DNA from: Actinopolymorpha pittospori
GTDB taxonomy: Bacteria > Actinomycetota > Actinomycetes > Propionibacteriales > Actinopolymorphaceae
Direction of reading: 5' to 3'
Assembly (NCBI RefSeq): GCF_014873875.1
Contig: NZ_JADBEM010000001.1
Span: forward strand, 4,154,001-4,218,000
Length of the DNA: 64,000 nt
In this document: piece after piece, positions 25,284 through 33,984 of the stretch
Layout of the letters: each line of letters begins with the position of its first letter
Numbering within the stretch: the first letter of the stretch is position 1
The notes under the pieces: model-generated
The model's input: only the letters and a program-made list of their open reading frames with translations
The model's database searches: none
Told to the model about the DNA's origin: nothing
Made by a program: the position numbers and the translations under genes

Positions 25284-26165
25284 TTACTCGGAACGGGCGC
25301 CGACGCCGAGCGGATCGAGTTCGGCCGGCGTCGCGTCGTCATGGTCGGTCGAGCGGCTGAGCTCCTCGACGGACGCGTCGCTCGTCGCGAGTGCATCGGC
25401 GGCGGCCTTGGCGACGGTCAGCGCGTCGGAGCCGAGCAGGATGCGGACCGGCGGGTCGTCCATCTCGACGATCCTGCGCACGGCCTGTGCGACCTTCGCG
25501 GGATCTCCGGCCGCCCGGGCGGCGATGTTCCCGACGATGCCGGCCAGGACGCCGATGGTCGGTGCGTAGGCGTTGGAGAGGGGGGCGACCGTCATGGAGC
25601 TGCCTGCCCAGTCCGTACGCATGCCGCCGGGTTCGATCGCGGTGACCTTGATCCCGAGTGGTGCGACCTCCTGGGCGAGCACCTCGCTGAAGCCGCTCAC
25701 GGCCCACTTGGACATCTGGTACGGGGCAAGACCCGGGGTGGTGGCCCGCCCGCCGACCGAGGAGACGTTGATGATCCGGCCCTGACCCTGTCGGCGTAGA
25801 ACGGGCAGGGCCGCCTTGGTGACGTTGACGACCCCGAAGAGGTTGGTCTCGACCTGGGCGCGGAAGTCCTCCTCGGTCGTGTCCTCGACGGAGGCCAGGT
25901 TGGCGTATCCCGCGTTGTTGACGACGACGTCGATCCGGCCGAATGTCCGGACCGCCTCCTCGACGGCCCTGCGTGCGGCCGCCGCGTCGGCCACGTCGAG
26001 CCGGATCGGCAGGACGGCCTCTCCGTATGTCCGGACGAGGTCGTCGAGACGTCCCTCGTCGCGCGCGGTGGCGGCGACCCGGCCGCCGGCCCGCAGTGCT
26101 CCCTCGATGATCGCTCGGCCGAGGCCGCGTGCGCTTCCGGTGACGAACCACACCTTGTTGGTCAT
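25284..26165 (-). CDS. SDR family oxidoreductase
   Basis: A 293-aa short-chain dehydrogenase. It has TGSARGLG (9-16), LDVAD near 57, NNAGYA near 86-91, catalytic Ser (NVSSVGG), Y-X3-K (PYQMSKW) and the EPGGMRTDW loop. The C-terminal 50 residues extend beyond the fold and are acidic. It diverges from a TetR regulator with three palindromic boxes between them, so it is almost certainly the regulated target. Substrate unknown. Confidence 0.93.
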   Translation of the reverse strand: MTNKVWFVTGSARGLGRAIIEGALRAGGRVAATARDEGRLDDLVRTYGEAVLPIRLDVADAAAARRAVEEAVRTFGRIDVVVNNAGYANLASVEDTTEEDFRAQVETNLFGVVNVTKAALPVLRRQGQGRIINVSSVGGRATTPGLAPYQMSKWAVSGFSEVLAQEVAPLGIKVTAIEPGGMRTDWAGSSMTVAPLSNAYAPTIGVLAGIVGNIAARAAGDPAKVAQAVRRIVEMDDPPVRILLGSDALTVAKAAADALATSDASVEELSRSTDHDDATPAELDPLGVGARSE

Positions 26166-26188
26166 TGGGACTCCTTCTCAATCTCTAG

Positions 26189-26254
26189 AGACCATCGGTC
26201 TGTTATGGGAGAAGCTAACAGACCGGCGGTCTGATGACAAGAGACCGGAGGTCT
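26189..26254. promoter_or_regulatory. Three TetR operator boxes AGACC-N3-GGTCT
   Basis: Three 13-bp palindromes of the form AGACC(N3)GGTCT or a near match lie at 26189-26201 (one mismatch, AGACCATCGGTCT), 26220-26232 (AGACCGGCGGTCT) and 26242-26254 (AGACCGGAGGTCT, one mismatch). Centres are 31 and 22 bp apart, between the divergent SDR and TetR starts. They are probably bound by the neighbouring TetR protein. Confidence 0.85.
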
Positions 26255-26268
26255 GTAGACTCCCCGTC

Positions 26269-26946
26269 ATGACCTCCTTCCAGCGCGCACGCAGCGACGA
26301 GCAGCGAGAGGTACGTCGGCGGGCGATCCTCGACACCGCGGCGGCGATGCTGGCGGAGATGTCCGTGGCGCAGGTCAGCCTCAACGAGCTGAGCCGGCGG
26401 GTGGGTCTCGCGAAGTCGAACGTGCTCCGCTACTTCGAGTCCCGCGAGGCGGTGCTCTTCGAACTCGCCAACGCCAAGTCGCGGGAGTGGCTGGACGACC
26501 TCGACGCGACGCTGGCCGTCGCGATCGACGCCGACGCGCCGCCTTCGGAGCGGGGCGACCAGTTGGCCCGGGCGCTCGCGACCTCGTTGGCGGACCACCC
26601 GGTGTTGTGCGACCTGATCAGCTCCCAGGCCGCCGTACTCGAACGCAACGTTTCGCGCGAGGCCGCCGCGAAGTACAAGCAGGACAGCATCGGGCACGTC
26701 ACGAGACTCGCCGAACTGGTCCGCCAGAGGGTGCCCGAGTTGGGCGAGCGCGACGCGCTTCGGTTCACCGCGGCGTTCATGCTCACCGCGGGGGCGATGT
26801 GGACACATTCGCATCCGACCGCCGCCGTGATCGCCGCCTACGAGGCCGACCCGTCACTCGCGGTCTGGCGGCTCGACTTCACCAAGAGCCTGTGCGAGAT
26901 GTCCGAGGTGGTGATCTCGGGACTGCTCGCCCGCCAGTCGCGCTGA
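26269..26946 (+). CDS. TetR family transcriptional regulator
   Basis: A 225-aa repressor. The N-terminal helix-turn-helix (about 15-65) reads RRRAILDTAAAMLAEMS, VSLNELSRRVGLAKSNVLRYFESREAVLFEL. The C-terminal region matches the TetR_C_17/YcdC type of ligand-binding domain (SHPTAAVIAAYEADP). Upstream frame remains open, but ATG 26269 lies just behind the last operator box. It probably represses itself and the divergent SDR. Confidence 0.93.
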   Translation: MTSFQRARSDEQREVRRRAILDTAAAMLAEMSVAQVSLNELSRRVGLAKSNVLRYFESREAVLFELANAKSREWLDDLDATLAVAIDADAPPSERGDQLARALATSLADHPVLCDLISSQAAVLERNVSREAAAKYKQDSIGHVTRLAELVRQRVPELGERDALRFTAAFMLTAGAMWTHSHPTAAVIAAYEADPSLAVWRLDFTKSLCEMSEVVISGLLARQSR

Positions 26947-27122
26947 CAGGCACACCTGCCCGCTGACGGTGGGACGGGACAAACCTGGCCAGCGCACACG
27001 GTTGCGACCCCGACGACTCCTTGACGATCATCGTTGGGGAGTCCTGGTTCGCAGCCGGTTTTCTCTACCGGTGTCTTGGTTGGCTACGAGGCCGGACGTC
27101 TTCGGACGTCCTGGGGGTTGCC

Positions 27123-28487
27123 GTGAAGGACACGAGGGTGCGAAGCGTCGTCGGTCAGGCCGTGAGCCGGCGAAGTCTGTTGCGGTTGTCAGGCGCGGGT
27201 GCGGGTGCCCTCGCGCTGCCGGCGCTGTGGGCGAGTGGGGACTCGGTCGCGCAGGCCGCGGTCGCGGACGCGATGGAGGCACCGGACCTGCTGCGCCGCG
27301 GCGCCTTCCCGATCGGCTTCTGGTGGCCGCCACCTCCGCAGGAGACGACCGTGGCGCGGTACGCGGAGATCGCCGAAGCTGGATTCACCTTTGTCACCGG
27401 CGGAAACGGCGTTCAGGACGGTGCTGCCAACGAGGCGATGCTGACGGCCGCCGCCGCCAACGATCTCGCCGCTGTCGTCATCGACACCCGCATCAGCGGT
27501 ATCGCGAACTATCCACCGGAGCAGTGGTCGTCGGTCGTCGCCTCGACCCTGGCAGACTACGAGCACTCCTCGGCGTTCTCCGGAATCAACATTCAGGACG
27601 AGCCGAACGCCGGCATGTTCGCGCAGATCGGTACGGTCACGGAGCTGCTGCGGGACCTGCGGCCGGACCTGCTGCCCTACGTCAACCTGTTTCCCACCTA
27701 CGCGAACGCGGAGCAGTTGGGAACCCCGACCTATCAGGACTACCTCGACCGCTACGTCGGCGACGTCGATCCCGCCTTCCTCTCCTTCGACCACTACGCG
27801 TTGTTCAAGCCGAGTGGGGTGCGCGACGACTACTTCTACAACTGGGTTCTCGTTCGGGACAAGGCGCTCCGGACGGGTCTGCCCTCCTGGGTCTTCATCC
27901 AGGCGTGCGAGCACCTCGCCTACCGGCTGCCCACGGAGGCCGAACTCCGCTGGCAGATCAACGTCAGTCTCGCCTATGGCTGCAAGGGGATTCAGTACTT
28001 CACGTACTGGACGCCCGAGCCGCCGGAGGTGTTCCAGCACGCGTTGATCTCCAGGGAGGGTGAACGAACGCCTCTCTACGATGCCGCAGCGCGTATCAAC
28101 AACGACTACCTGCGTCCGGTGGGCCGACAGCTTCTCCCGCTCACCTCCGAGTCGGTCACGCACTTCGGTGAGGCCGCACCGCCGATGGGCGTCGAGATCT
28201 TCCATGGTGACTCGTGGGTCTCCTCGGCCAGCGGGAGTGCGGTGATCCTGGGCCGCTTCTTCGATCGTCCCGCGCAGCGACTGCGGTGGCTCCTGGTCGC
28301 CAACAGGTCCTTCGACTCGACGGCGAGTACGTCACTCACCCTCGGGCCCGAGGTCGTCCGGGCGTACGAGTTCGACATCAGTGGCAGATACCTGCCAAGG
28401 CGGTTGGACGGACCGCCCGCGGGTCAGGTGCTTCCGGTGACGTTGGAGCCTGGTGCGGCTCGACTTTTCCGACTGCATGGAGCCTGA
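27123..28487 (+). CDS. Tat-exported TIM-barrel glycoside hydrolase-like protein
   Basis: A 454-aa exported protein. GTG 27123 gives an N-terminus with VSRRSLLRLSGAGAGALALPAL, a twin-arginine signal, followed by a TIM-barrel-like region: FPIGFWWPPPP, INIQDEPNAG (candidate acid/base Glu after Asn-Ile-Gln-Asp), FLSFDHYALF, WVFIQACEH and a C-terminal beta domain. The layout resembles GH42- and GH5-like secreted glycosidases, but I cannot name the family. It has no transporter next to it; the neighbouring TetR gene is on the same strand. Confidence 0.8.
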   Translation: MKDTRVRSVVGQAVSRRSLLRLSGAGAGALALPALWASGDSVAQAAVADAMEAPDLLRRGAFPIGFWWPPPPQETTVARYAEIAEAGFTFVTGGNGVQDGAANEAMLTAAAANDLAAVVIDTRISGIANYPPEQWSSVVASTLADYEHSSAFSGINIQDEPNAGMFAQIGTVTELLRDLRPDLLPYVNLFPTYANAEQLGTPTYQDYLDRYVGDVDPAFLSFDHYALFKPSGVRDDYFYNWVLVRDKALRTGLPSWVFIQACEHLAYRLPTEAELRWQINVSLAYGCKGIQYFTYWTPEPPEVFQHALISREGERTPLYDAAARINNDYLRPVGRQLLPLTSESVTHFGEAAPPMGVEIFHGDSWVSSASGSAVILGRFFDRPAQRLRWLLVANRSFDSTASTSLTLGPEVVRAYEFDISGRYLPRRLDGPPAGQVLPVTLEPGAARLFRLHGA

Positions 28488-28546
28488 CGTCCCGCACGCG
28501 CTGACGCGAGGCGAATGCCCATGGCGTCGGGGGTGGGCGGGGCTGG

Positions 28547-28977
28547 TCATTCGGTTCGCCAACGCAGTAAAGGGGATCGTACCGACGCGGTCGCGGGCGC
28601 TCCACGAGCGTCGCTCAGCGAGAGGTCGGCGGTCAGGACGCTTCCGCCCATGGCGGCTTCCACGAGTGACCTGTCAATCGTGAGTAGCTGGAGCTTGGCC
28701 CGGCGTACCCCGGTCCATCCGTCCGCGCCGGCCTGGCCCCAGTTCAGGTAGAGAAAGCGCTCGCCCTTGCGGCCCTGCACGTAGGGTCCACGGAAGTCCA
28801 GGCCGTCCGGGCCATCGATCACGTCGACGGTGAGCTCGAACTTCGCACTGTCCTCCTGTGTGGAGACGATGTCGATACCTCCTTTCTTCGGCTGATGCCG
28901 AGCTGGGGTACGCCGTGCTCGGCGCACCATGCCGTCGGCATGTCGTGTCCGAGGATGCGGATCGGTATCTCGACCAT
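28547..28977 (-). pseudogene. DUF5990 family protein, frameshifted
   Basis: Two frames join into one DUF5990-like protein of about 142 aa. From ATG 28977 the first reads MVEIPIRILGHDMPTAWCAE...LGISRRKE. The second resumes GIDIVSTQEDSAKFELTVDV, then FRGPYVQGRKGERFLYLNWGQ and the SDARGAPATASVRSPLLRW end. At about 28876-28881 the sequence AAG-GAG-GTATC lacks one G relative to the expected AAG-GAG-GGT-ATC. Function of the family is unknown. Confidence 0.8.
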
Positions 28978-29105
28978 GGCGAGCTCCTTTCGCTGTGGAC
29001 GGCGAGACAAGCTTCGGTTGCCATGCGTACGGCGTCAACGCCTCCGCGTGAGCGCTGCCGGGAGTGGACCTCGGGCCTCGAGTGCGGGTCGCTAGGCTGG
29101 CCGGC

Positions 29106-29666
29106 ATGGTGGCTGCTCCTGGAACGGTTGTCGATCTGCTCTCCCGATACCAACCACAGGGCGCGGCGGAGATCGCCGACCTGGCCCGGATTCGGGCGTT
29201 GGTGGAGGCGGAGCCTGACCCGTGGAGACGCTCCATCCCCTTGCACGTGACCGCATCCGCCCTGGTCGTCCACCCCGACAGTGGCAGGGTTCTGTTGCGC
29301 TGGCACGAGCGACTCCAGGCGTGGTTGCAGGTCGGGGGCCACGGAGATCCCGGTGAGATCGATCCGCTCGGTGTCGCGCTGCGGGAGGGACGCGAGGAAA
29401 CCGGGCTCACGGATCTCACGCCGTGGCCGGACGAGGCGCTCCTCCACGTGGTGATCGTCCCGGTGCCCGCCAAGGGCGACGAGCCCGCCCACGAGCACGC
29501 GGATCTGCGGTTCGTGATGGCCACATCCGATCCCGTCGCGGTCCGTCCGGAGAAGCCCGACGCCCCGCTGCGCTGGCTCAGCTTGCCCGAGGCGCACGAG
29601 GTCACCACCGAGGCGAACCTTCGCGAGACGTTGTTTCGAGCCGGGAGCCTGTTCCCGGCGGACTGA
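29106..29666 (+). CDS. NUDIX hydrolase
   Basis: A 186-aa pyrophosphohydrolase. The NUDIX box is GHGDPGEIDPLGVALREGREETGL (about 79-102, with one extra residue before REGREE), holding the metal-binding Glu pair. It has an N-terminal helix and a strand run VTASALVVHPDSGRVLLRWH. ATG 29106 is chosen from an open frame that starts further upstream. It removes nucleoside-diphosphate-linked moieties; target unknown. It converges with the second DUF222-HNH copy. Confidence 0.9.
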   Translation: MVAAPGTVVDLLSRYQPQGAAEIADLARIRALVEAEPDPWRRSIPLHVTASALVVHPDSGRVLLRWHERLQAWLQVGGHGDPGEIDPLGVALREGREETGLTDLTPWPDEALLHVVIVPVPAKGDEPAHEHADLRFVMATSDPVAVRPEKPDAPLRWLSLPEAHEVTTEANLRETLFRAGSLFPAD

Positions 29667-29721
29667 ACCGGGCGGAATGAACCCGGCTGGCTGAACCGAG
29701 GCGCCGCTGCTCCCCGCCGGT

Positions 29722-31173
29722 TCAGGGTCGGCGTACCAGCGTCCGGTCGTCGGGTCGGATGATGGCCTGGTACGGGTCGACCCATGGCGGCGGGAGGTAT
29801 TCGGGGTGCCCGTCGCTGCTCATGCGGACGGTCCAGCCTTGGGTGTGGATGACGGTGTGGTGGTATTGGCAGAGGAGGACGCCGTTGTTGAGGTCGGTTG
29901 CTCCGCCGTCTACCCAGTGTTTTATGTGATGCGCTTCGGTCCATTTCTCGGGTCGTCTGCAGTCGGGGAAGTGGCAGAAGTAGCCGTCCCGCTCGGCGAG
30001 GGCGTGTCGCTGGGAGGAGGTGAACAGGCGAGTGCCTCTGCCGAGGTCGAGGACGGCCCCGTCACCACCGAGCACCACGGGGATGATCTCCGCGTCACAC
30101 GCCAACTGTCGCACCAAGGTGGCTGACATCGGCGGCCCGGTGATCCGGTAGCCGATCAGGGTCTGTCCGCCGCGCCCGTCTGTTGTGCCGCCACCGTTCA
30201 AGCCGCCGCCGGCTCCGGCGTGGGTCTTCACGTGCAGGTGCGCGGGGCCGGAGTCGGTGAGCACGGAGTTGAGAGTGCCGTAGCCGAGCCTGGCCACGAG
30301 GTCGGCCAGGGACATTGTCAGGGTGAGGCGCGGCCTGATGCTGCCGCGGGTGGGTGCGTTCGCTGCCGCCTGCGCGACACCGAGGAACTCGGCGAAGGCG
30401 TCTGCATAACGCCGTTCGCTGCTGCGCAGGTCCGGCCCGTCAGGACCGCTGGGACGAGGGCGAGCCAGCGGATCCAGCAGCGCCTACAGGATCGCGAGAG
30501 TGGGCACGTCCAGGCGCACGAACATGGTGCCCATCCCGTCCCGCACGGGCCCGAAGCTGAGGGTCCTGCTCTCCCGAGCCCGGCGCTCCTGTTCCTCCAA
30601 CTGCTTTCCGATCCGACGCTCGGCATCCTCCGGTGCGACCAGTACCACCTCATACAGATGCTTCCCGGCCCTGTCCAAGTCATCGACATCAAGATCCTGA
30701 GCGCTGTCCAGGAGGAACGCTTCCGCCTCCGCCCGTACGGCGGCGTCGACGTCGTTGGGCAACCGTCGGATCGCGCGTTCGATCACCTGCGCCTGACCCA
30801 ACGAAATCTCACCCTCGGAAAGCGCGCAACCGGTCGCTCGGATCGTCTGGTCCAGCGCTTTCGCGAGCCGGACCGACACCGACGCCTCGCGCCGCCCCAT
30901 CCGCGTCACCTGTTGCACCCACCCCGCGGTATTCGCAGCACCGCTCAGCTTCCTGACCTCGTTCAGCTCGCCCTGCCGCGTCAGAGACAACCGCAACGAT
31001 GCGAGCCTCGCCTCGCAGACAGCGATCTGCCGCAACGCCCCTTCGTATTGATCCAGCGGCAACGACAACGTTGGACACTCGATCGCCGCGTCAATACCCG
31101 CACCAACATCGGCAAGCCAACGCATCAACGGATGCGCGAAGCCCGCACCCCCGCTGCCAGCGCCGGTGTCCAT
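29722..31173 (-). pseudogene. DUF222 (13E12-type) HNH protein, second copy, interrupted by an amber codon
   Basis: A 483-codon frame from ATG 31173 homologous along its whole length to the copy at 9192-10613. The frame is intact apart from TAG at 30484-30486, where the other copy has CAG (Gln) in ILQALLDPLAR. Translation would end after 229 residues, losing the HNH nuclease domain (CHFPDC, AHHIKHW, CQYHH). A downstream restart at GTG/ATG near 30315 could give a 197-residue HNH fragment. Homology extends upstream of the start (both copies carry a TCTAGG-GTTTGGTCATGG-type leader). An inverted dispersed repeat with the intact copy. Confidence 0.88.
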
Positions 31174-31548
31174 GACCAAACCTAGACCCGACCACCGACA
31201 ACAAACCCCGTAAAACAAAGGCATCCAGGTCAACTGACGAAACTCCTCCTGACAGTTCTTCGTCAGGTTCGAAGCTCCGCGAACGATGCGACGCAGGTTG
31301 CGCCATCACATTGACGAGGCTGGTCTCCGGAGAGCCCGCCCAGCCGCACTCTCCGCCCTCCGCCGCCGTCTGGGCGCATGTCCAGTGCTCAGGCTCTAAC
31401 GGCCGGACGGGGACGCAGATTGGAGGAGTTCTCTCATTTGCGACGTAGCGGGCGGCCCGCGCCGGGGCCCAGAACCGCCGTCCGATCGGAGTCCGCCACA
31501 CGCGACCCCGAGATGTCACATCGGGACTTCGCATATCGTCATCTGGGT
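31174..31548. other. Intergenic region, no gene seen
   Basis: The first about 60 bp are the shared leader of the DUF222 repeat. The rest has no supported frame. Confidence 0.6.
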
Positions 31549-31969
31549 ATGAGCGCAGGTGTTCGACGTTGGATTCTGGTCGTCCTGGCGTTGACGGCAG
31601 CCTTTGTCGGGGTGTGGGCGGCGTTCGTTCGCGCCTGTGTCGTGGTACGCATCGTTTCCCGGGCCGGCCCACCACTGGCTTCTGGTCCTCGGCCCCTATA
31701 ACGAGCACCTGGCACGTGACACCGGCGGCCTCTATCTGGCGCTCCTGGTGTTGAGTGTGGGGAGTGCGCTTCGGCCGGCCAACGACTTCCAGGTACGGCT
31801 CGCGGGTGCCACCTGGCTTGCCTTCAGCATTCCGCATCACGCCTACCACAGCGCTCATCTCGACATGTATCACGGCGCGGACTGGATCCTGAACGTGATC
31901 GCTCTGGGCGGAACGGTCGTGTTGGCCGCACTGCTCCTGCTGCCTGTCCGCACGAAGCGAGTGCACTGA
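31549..31969 (+). pseudogene. Four-helix membrane protein broken by a 4-bp tandem duplication
   Basis: From ATG 31549 the protein reads MSAGVRRWILVVLALTAAF into a first helix, then the frame ends at 31701. In the next frame it resumes SWYASFPGPAHHWLLVLGPY, NEHLARDTGGLYLALLVLSV and two more helices to 31969. The HHWL-GPYNEHLARDTGGL signature is that of a widespread actinobacterial small membrane family of unknown role. The join falls on GTTCGTTC (31623-31630): removing one GTTC restores WAAFAPVSWYASFPG. It precedes the ECF41 sigma gene on the same strand and may be co-transcribed. Confidence 0.8.
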
Positions 31970-32030
31970 TGCGGCCGACCCGGACGGTCGCCCTCCTACG
32001 CCACGACGAAGCCGAGGCCATGGACGGAGC

Positions 32031-32936
32031 ATGAGAACCGAAGCGGAACTCGCGGAGGCGTACGAGCAGGCACGGCCACGACTGCTGCGGATCGCCTACG
32101 TCGTCCTCGGTAGCTACACCGAGGCGGAGGATGTCGTTTCCGACTGCTGGCTGCGTCTCGCCGAGGCGAACGCCCGCGAGCCCGTCCTCGACGTCGAAGC
32201 CTGGGCAACAGTCGCCGTCGTTCGCAGGGCCCAGGACGTCCTGAGGTCGGCGCGAGTACGCAGGGAGAGGTACGTCGGGCCGTGGCTCCCGGAGCCGGTG
32301 GTCGGCGACGCGCTCCATCCCCGGCACCTGGGTTCGGTTGATCCGGCTGACCGGGTCACCCTCGACGACACGGTGAGCTTCGCTCTGCTGGTGGTGCTCG
32401 AGACCCTGAGCCCCGCCGAACGCACCGCCTGGGTGCTGCACGACCTGTTCGGCATGGAGTTCAGTGAGATAGCCCGGGTCGTCGGCCGGTCCAGCGCCGC
32501 GGTTCGCCAGCTCGCCACGCGTGCCCGTCGGCATGTCGCCGCCGGCGCACCCCGGATCGACGTCGACGCCGCCGAACACGAGGCGACAGTCGCCGCGTTC
32601 ACCCGCGCGGCGGCCGGGGGAGATCTCGCCGACCTGCTGGCGGTGCTCGATCCAGATGTGACCCTGACCAGCGACGGCGGAGGCAAGGTCACCGCCGCAC
32701 GGCGGCCTGTCCATGGGGCCGACCGTGTCGCCCGCTTCCTGCTCGGTGCCACCCGTAAGCTCGGGCCGGACGAGCGGGTCGTACCCCTCGACGTGAACGG
32801 CGCCCGCGGCCTGGCCGTGGCTCGCGGTGAGACGGTCACCGCCGTCGTCTCTCTCACCGTGTGGGAAGGGCGCATCACCCGCATCGACCTGGTCATGGCA
32901 CCCGACAAGCTGGTCCACCTTCGAGTACGGGTCTGA
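32031..32936 (+). CDS. sigJ: ECF41 (SigJ-type) RNA polymerase sigma factor
   Basis: A 301-aa ECF sigma factor with built-in control domain. Sigma region 2 lies at about 8-75, region 4 at about 118-170 (ETLSPAERTAWVLHDLFGMEFSEIARVVGRSSAAVRQL). The linker has WLPEP (85-89), and the SnoaL-like C-terminal domain has DGGGK (215-219); both are hallmarks of group ECF41, where the C-terminal domain modulates promoter activity without a separate anti-sigma. ECF41 genes often sit beside an oxidoreductase or COE-type gene; here the neighbour is a membrane protein. Confidence 0.93.
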   Translation: MRTEAELAEAYEQARPRLLRIAYVVLGSYTEAEDVVSDCWLRLAEANAREPVLDVEAWATVAVVRRAQDVLRSARVRRERYVGPWLPEPVVGDALHPRHLGSVDPADRVTLDDTVSFALLVVLETLSPAERTAWVLHDLFGMEFSEIARVVGRSSAAVRQLATRARRHVAAGAPRIDVDAAEHEATVAAFTRAAAGGDLADLLAVLDPDVTLTSDGGGKVTAARRPVHGADRVARFLLGATRKLGPDERVVPLDVNGARGLAVARGETVTAVVSLTVWEGRITRIDLVMAPDKLVHLRVRV

Positions 32937-32961
32937 GTCGTCGGGACCGACCCGTCCCGCG

Positions 32962-33861
32962 CTACCGGGCTGTGATCAGATCCGCTCGCTCGACGGCGAT
33001 GCCGGCGAACAGGTCGTCCTCCGGCACGTCCGTGCGGACGCGGGACACGGCGAGGTGGTAGTCCTCGGTCGGCCAGGTCAGCTGTTCGAGGGAGAGCGGA
33101 CAGGCGAGCGCGGGGCCGTTCGGGTCCACCTGGGTTCGGTGGGCGAGCTGTGCCTGTCGCCGGATCGGGAAGTAGTCGGCGCACTCGACCCGGGTGGTGC
33201 TCACCCAGGTGGCCTGGGAATCGTCCCACTCGCGAAGGACCTCACCGGCCGGAGAATCCAGTCCTGACTCGGTCATCGCCTGGTGGATGGCCGTGAAGTA
33301 CGCCTTGCTGAAGGCGGTGATGTAGTACAGCTTGGAAGGTTGCCACGGGTCACCGGCGCCGGGGTGTCGGCTCGCGTCGCCCGCCGCGGCGAACGCCTCC
33401 ACCGCGACGCGGTGGGTCATGACGTGATCGGGATGCGGATAACCACCATGGGTGTCGTACGTCACGAGGACGTGTGGGCGGAACTCCCGGATGGCATGGA
33501 CGAGCGGGCGCGCGGCGACGACGGGGTCCTGCGCCGCGAACGATCCCTCGGGTGGTGCGGTGCCCTGGCCGAACAGGCCGGAGTCGAGGAAGCCGAGGAA
33601 GCGCTGGCGGATGCCGAGGATCTCGCGGGCGCGGTCCATCTCCTCGCGGCGCAGCCGCGGCAGCTCCCGTCGGACCCCCGGTCTGTCCATGGCCGGGTTG
33701 AGGATGTCGCCGCGTTCGCCTCCCGTCATGGTGCACACGAGCACGTCGGCACCTTCGGCGACGTACTTCGCCATCGTCGCCGCACCCTTGCTGGACTCGT
33801 CGTCGGGGTGCGCGTGCACGGCCATCAGACGCTGTCCGGAACGGCGTGGTGCTTCGGTCAT
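32962..33861 (-). CDS. mca: Mycothiol S-conjugate amidase
   Basis: A 299-aa zinc hydrolase of the PIG-L/LmbE family. It cleaves mycothiol S-conjugates to mercapturic acids and glucosaminyl-inositol during detoxification. HAHPDDE (16-22) and HPDH (143-146) are the zinc-binding motifs, and the block SSKGAATMAKYVAEGADVLV is characteristic of Mca rather than MshB. ATG 33861 is preferred over one at 33873 because of a GGGAGA site 5 bp upstream. It diverges from a TetR gene with a clear dyad between them, so expression may be inducible. Confidence 0.93.
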   Translation of the reverse strand: MTEAPRRSGQRLMAVHAHPDDESSKGAATMAKYVAEGADVLVCTMTGGERGDILNPAMDRPGVRRELPRLRREEMDRAREILGIRQRFLGFLDSGLFGQGTAPPEGSFAAQDPVVAARPLVHAIREFRPHVLVTYDTHGGYPHPDHVMTHRVAVEAFAAAGDASRHPGAGDPWQPSKLYYITAFSKAYFTAIHQAMTESGLDSPAGEVLREWDDSQATWVSTTRVECADYFPIRRQAQLAHRTQVDPNGPALACPLSLEQLTWPTEDYHLAVSRVRTDVPEDDLFAGIAVERADLITAR

Positions 33862-33913
33862 GGGGTCTCCCATCAGGCGTGCATCCGTGCGGCGACTGGT
33901 TCCTTCGATGAAG

Positions 33914-33930
33914 TTAGGCTTAACCTAATG
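33914..33930. promoter_or_regulatory. TetR operator between mca and TetR genes
   Basis: TTAGGCTTAACCTAA (33915-33929) is a dyad with arms TTAGG and CCTAA, in the divergent promoter region. A related AACCTAAAG / GGGTTGGACCTAAA pattern follows at 33941-33964 beside the TetR start. Confidence 0.65.
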
Positions 33931-33984
33931 AATATGTCAAACCTAAAGATGGGTTGGACCTAAATCATCGAGTAGGCTGCGGGC

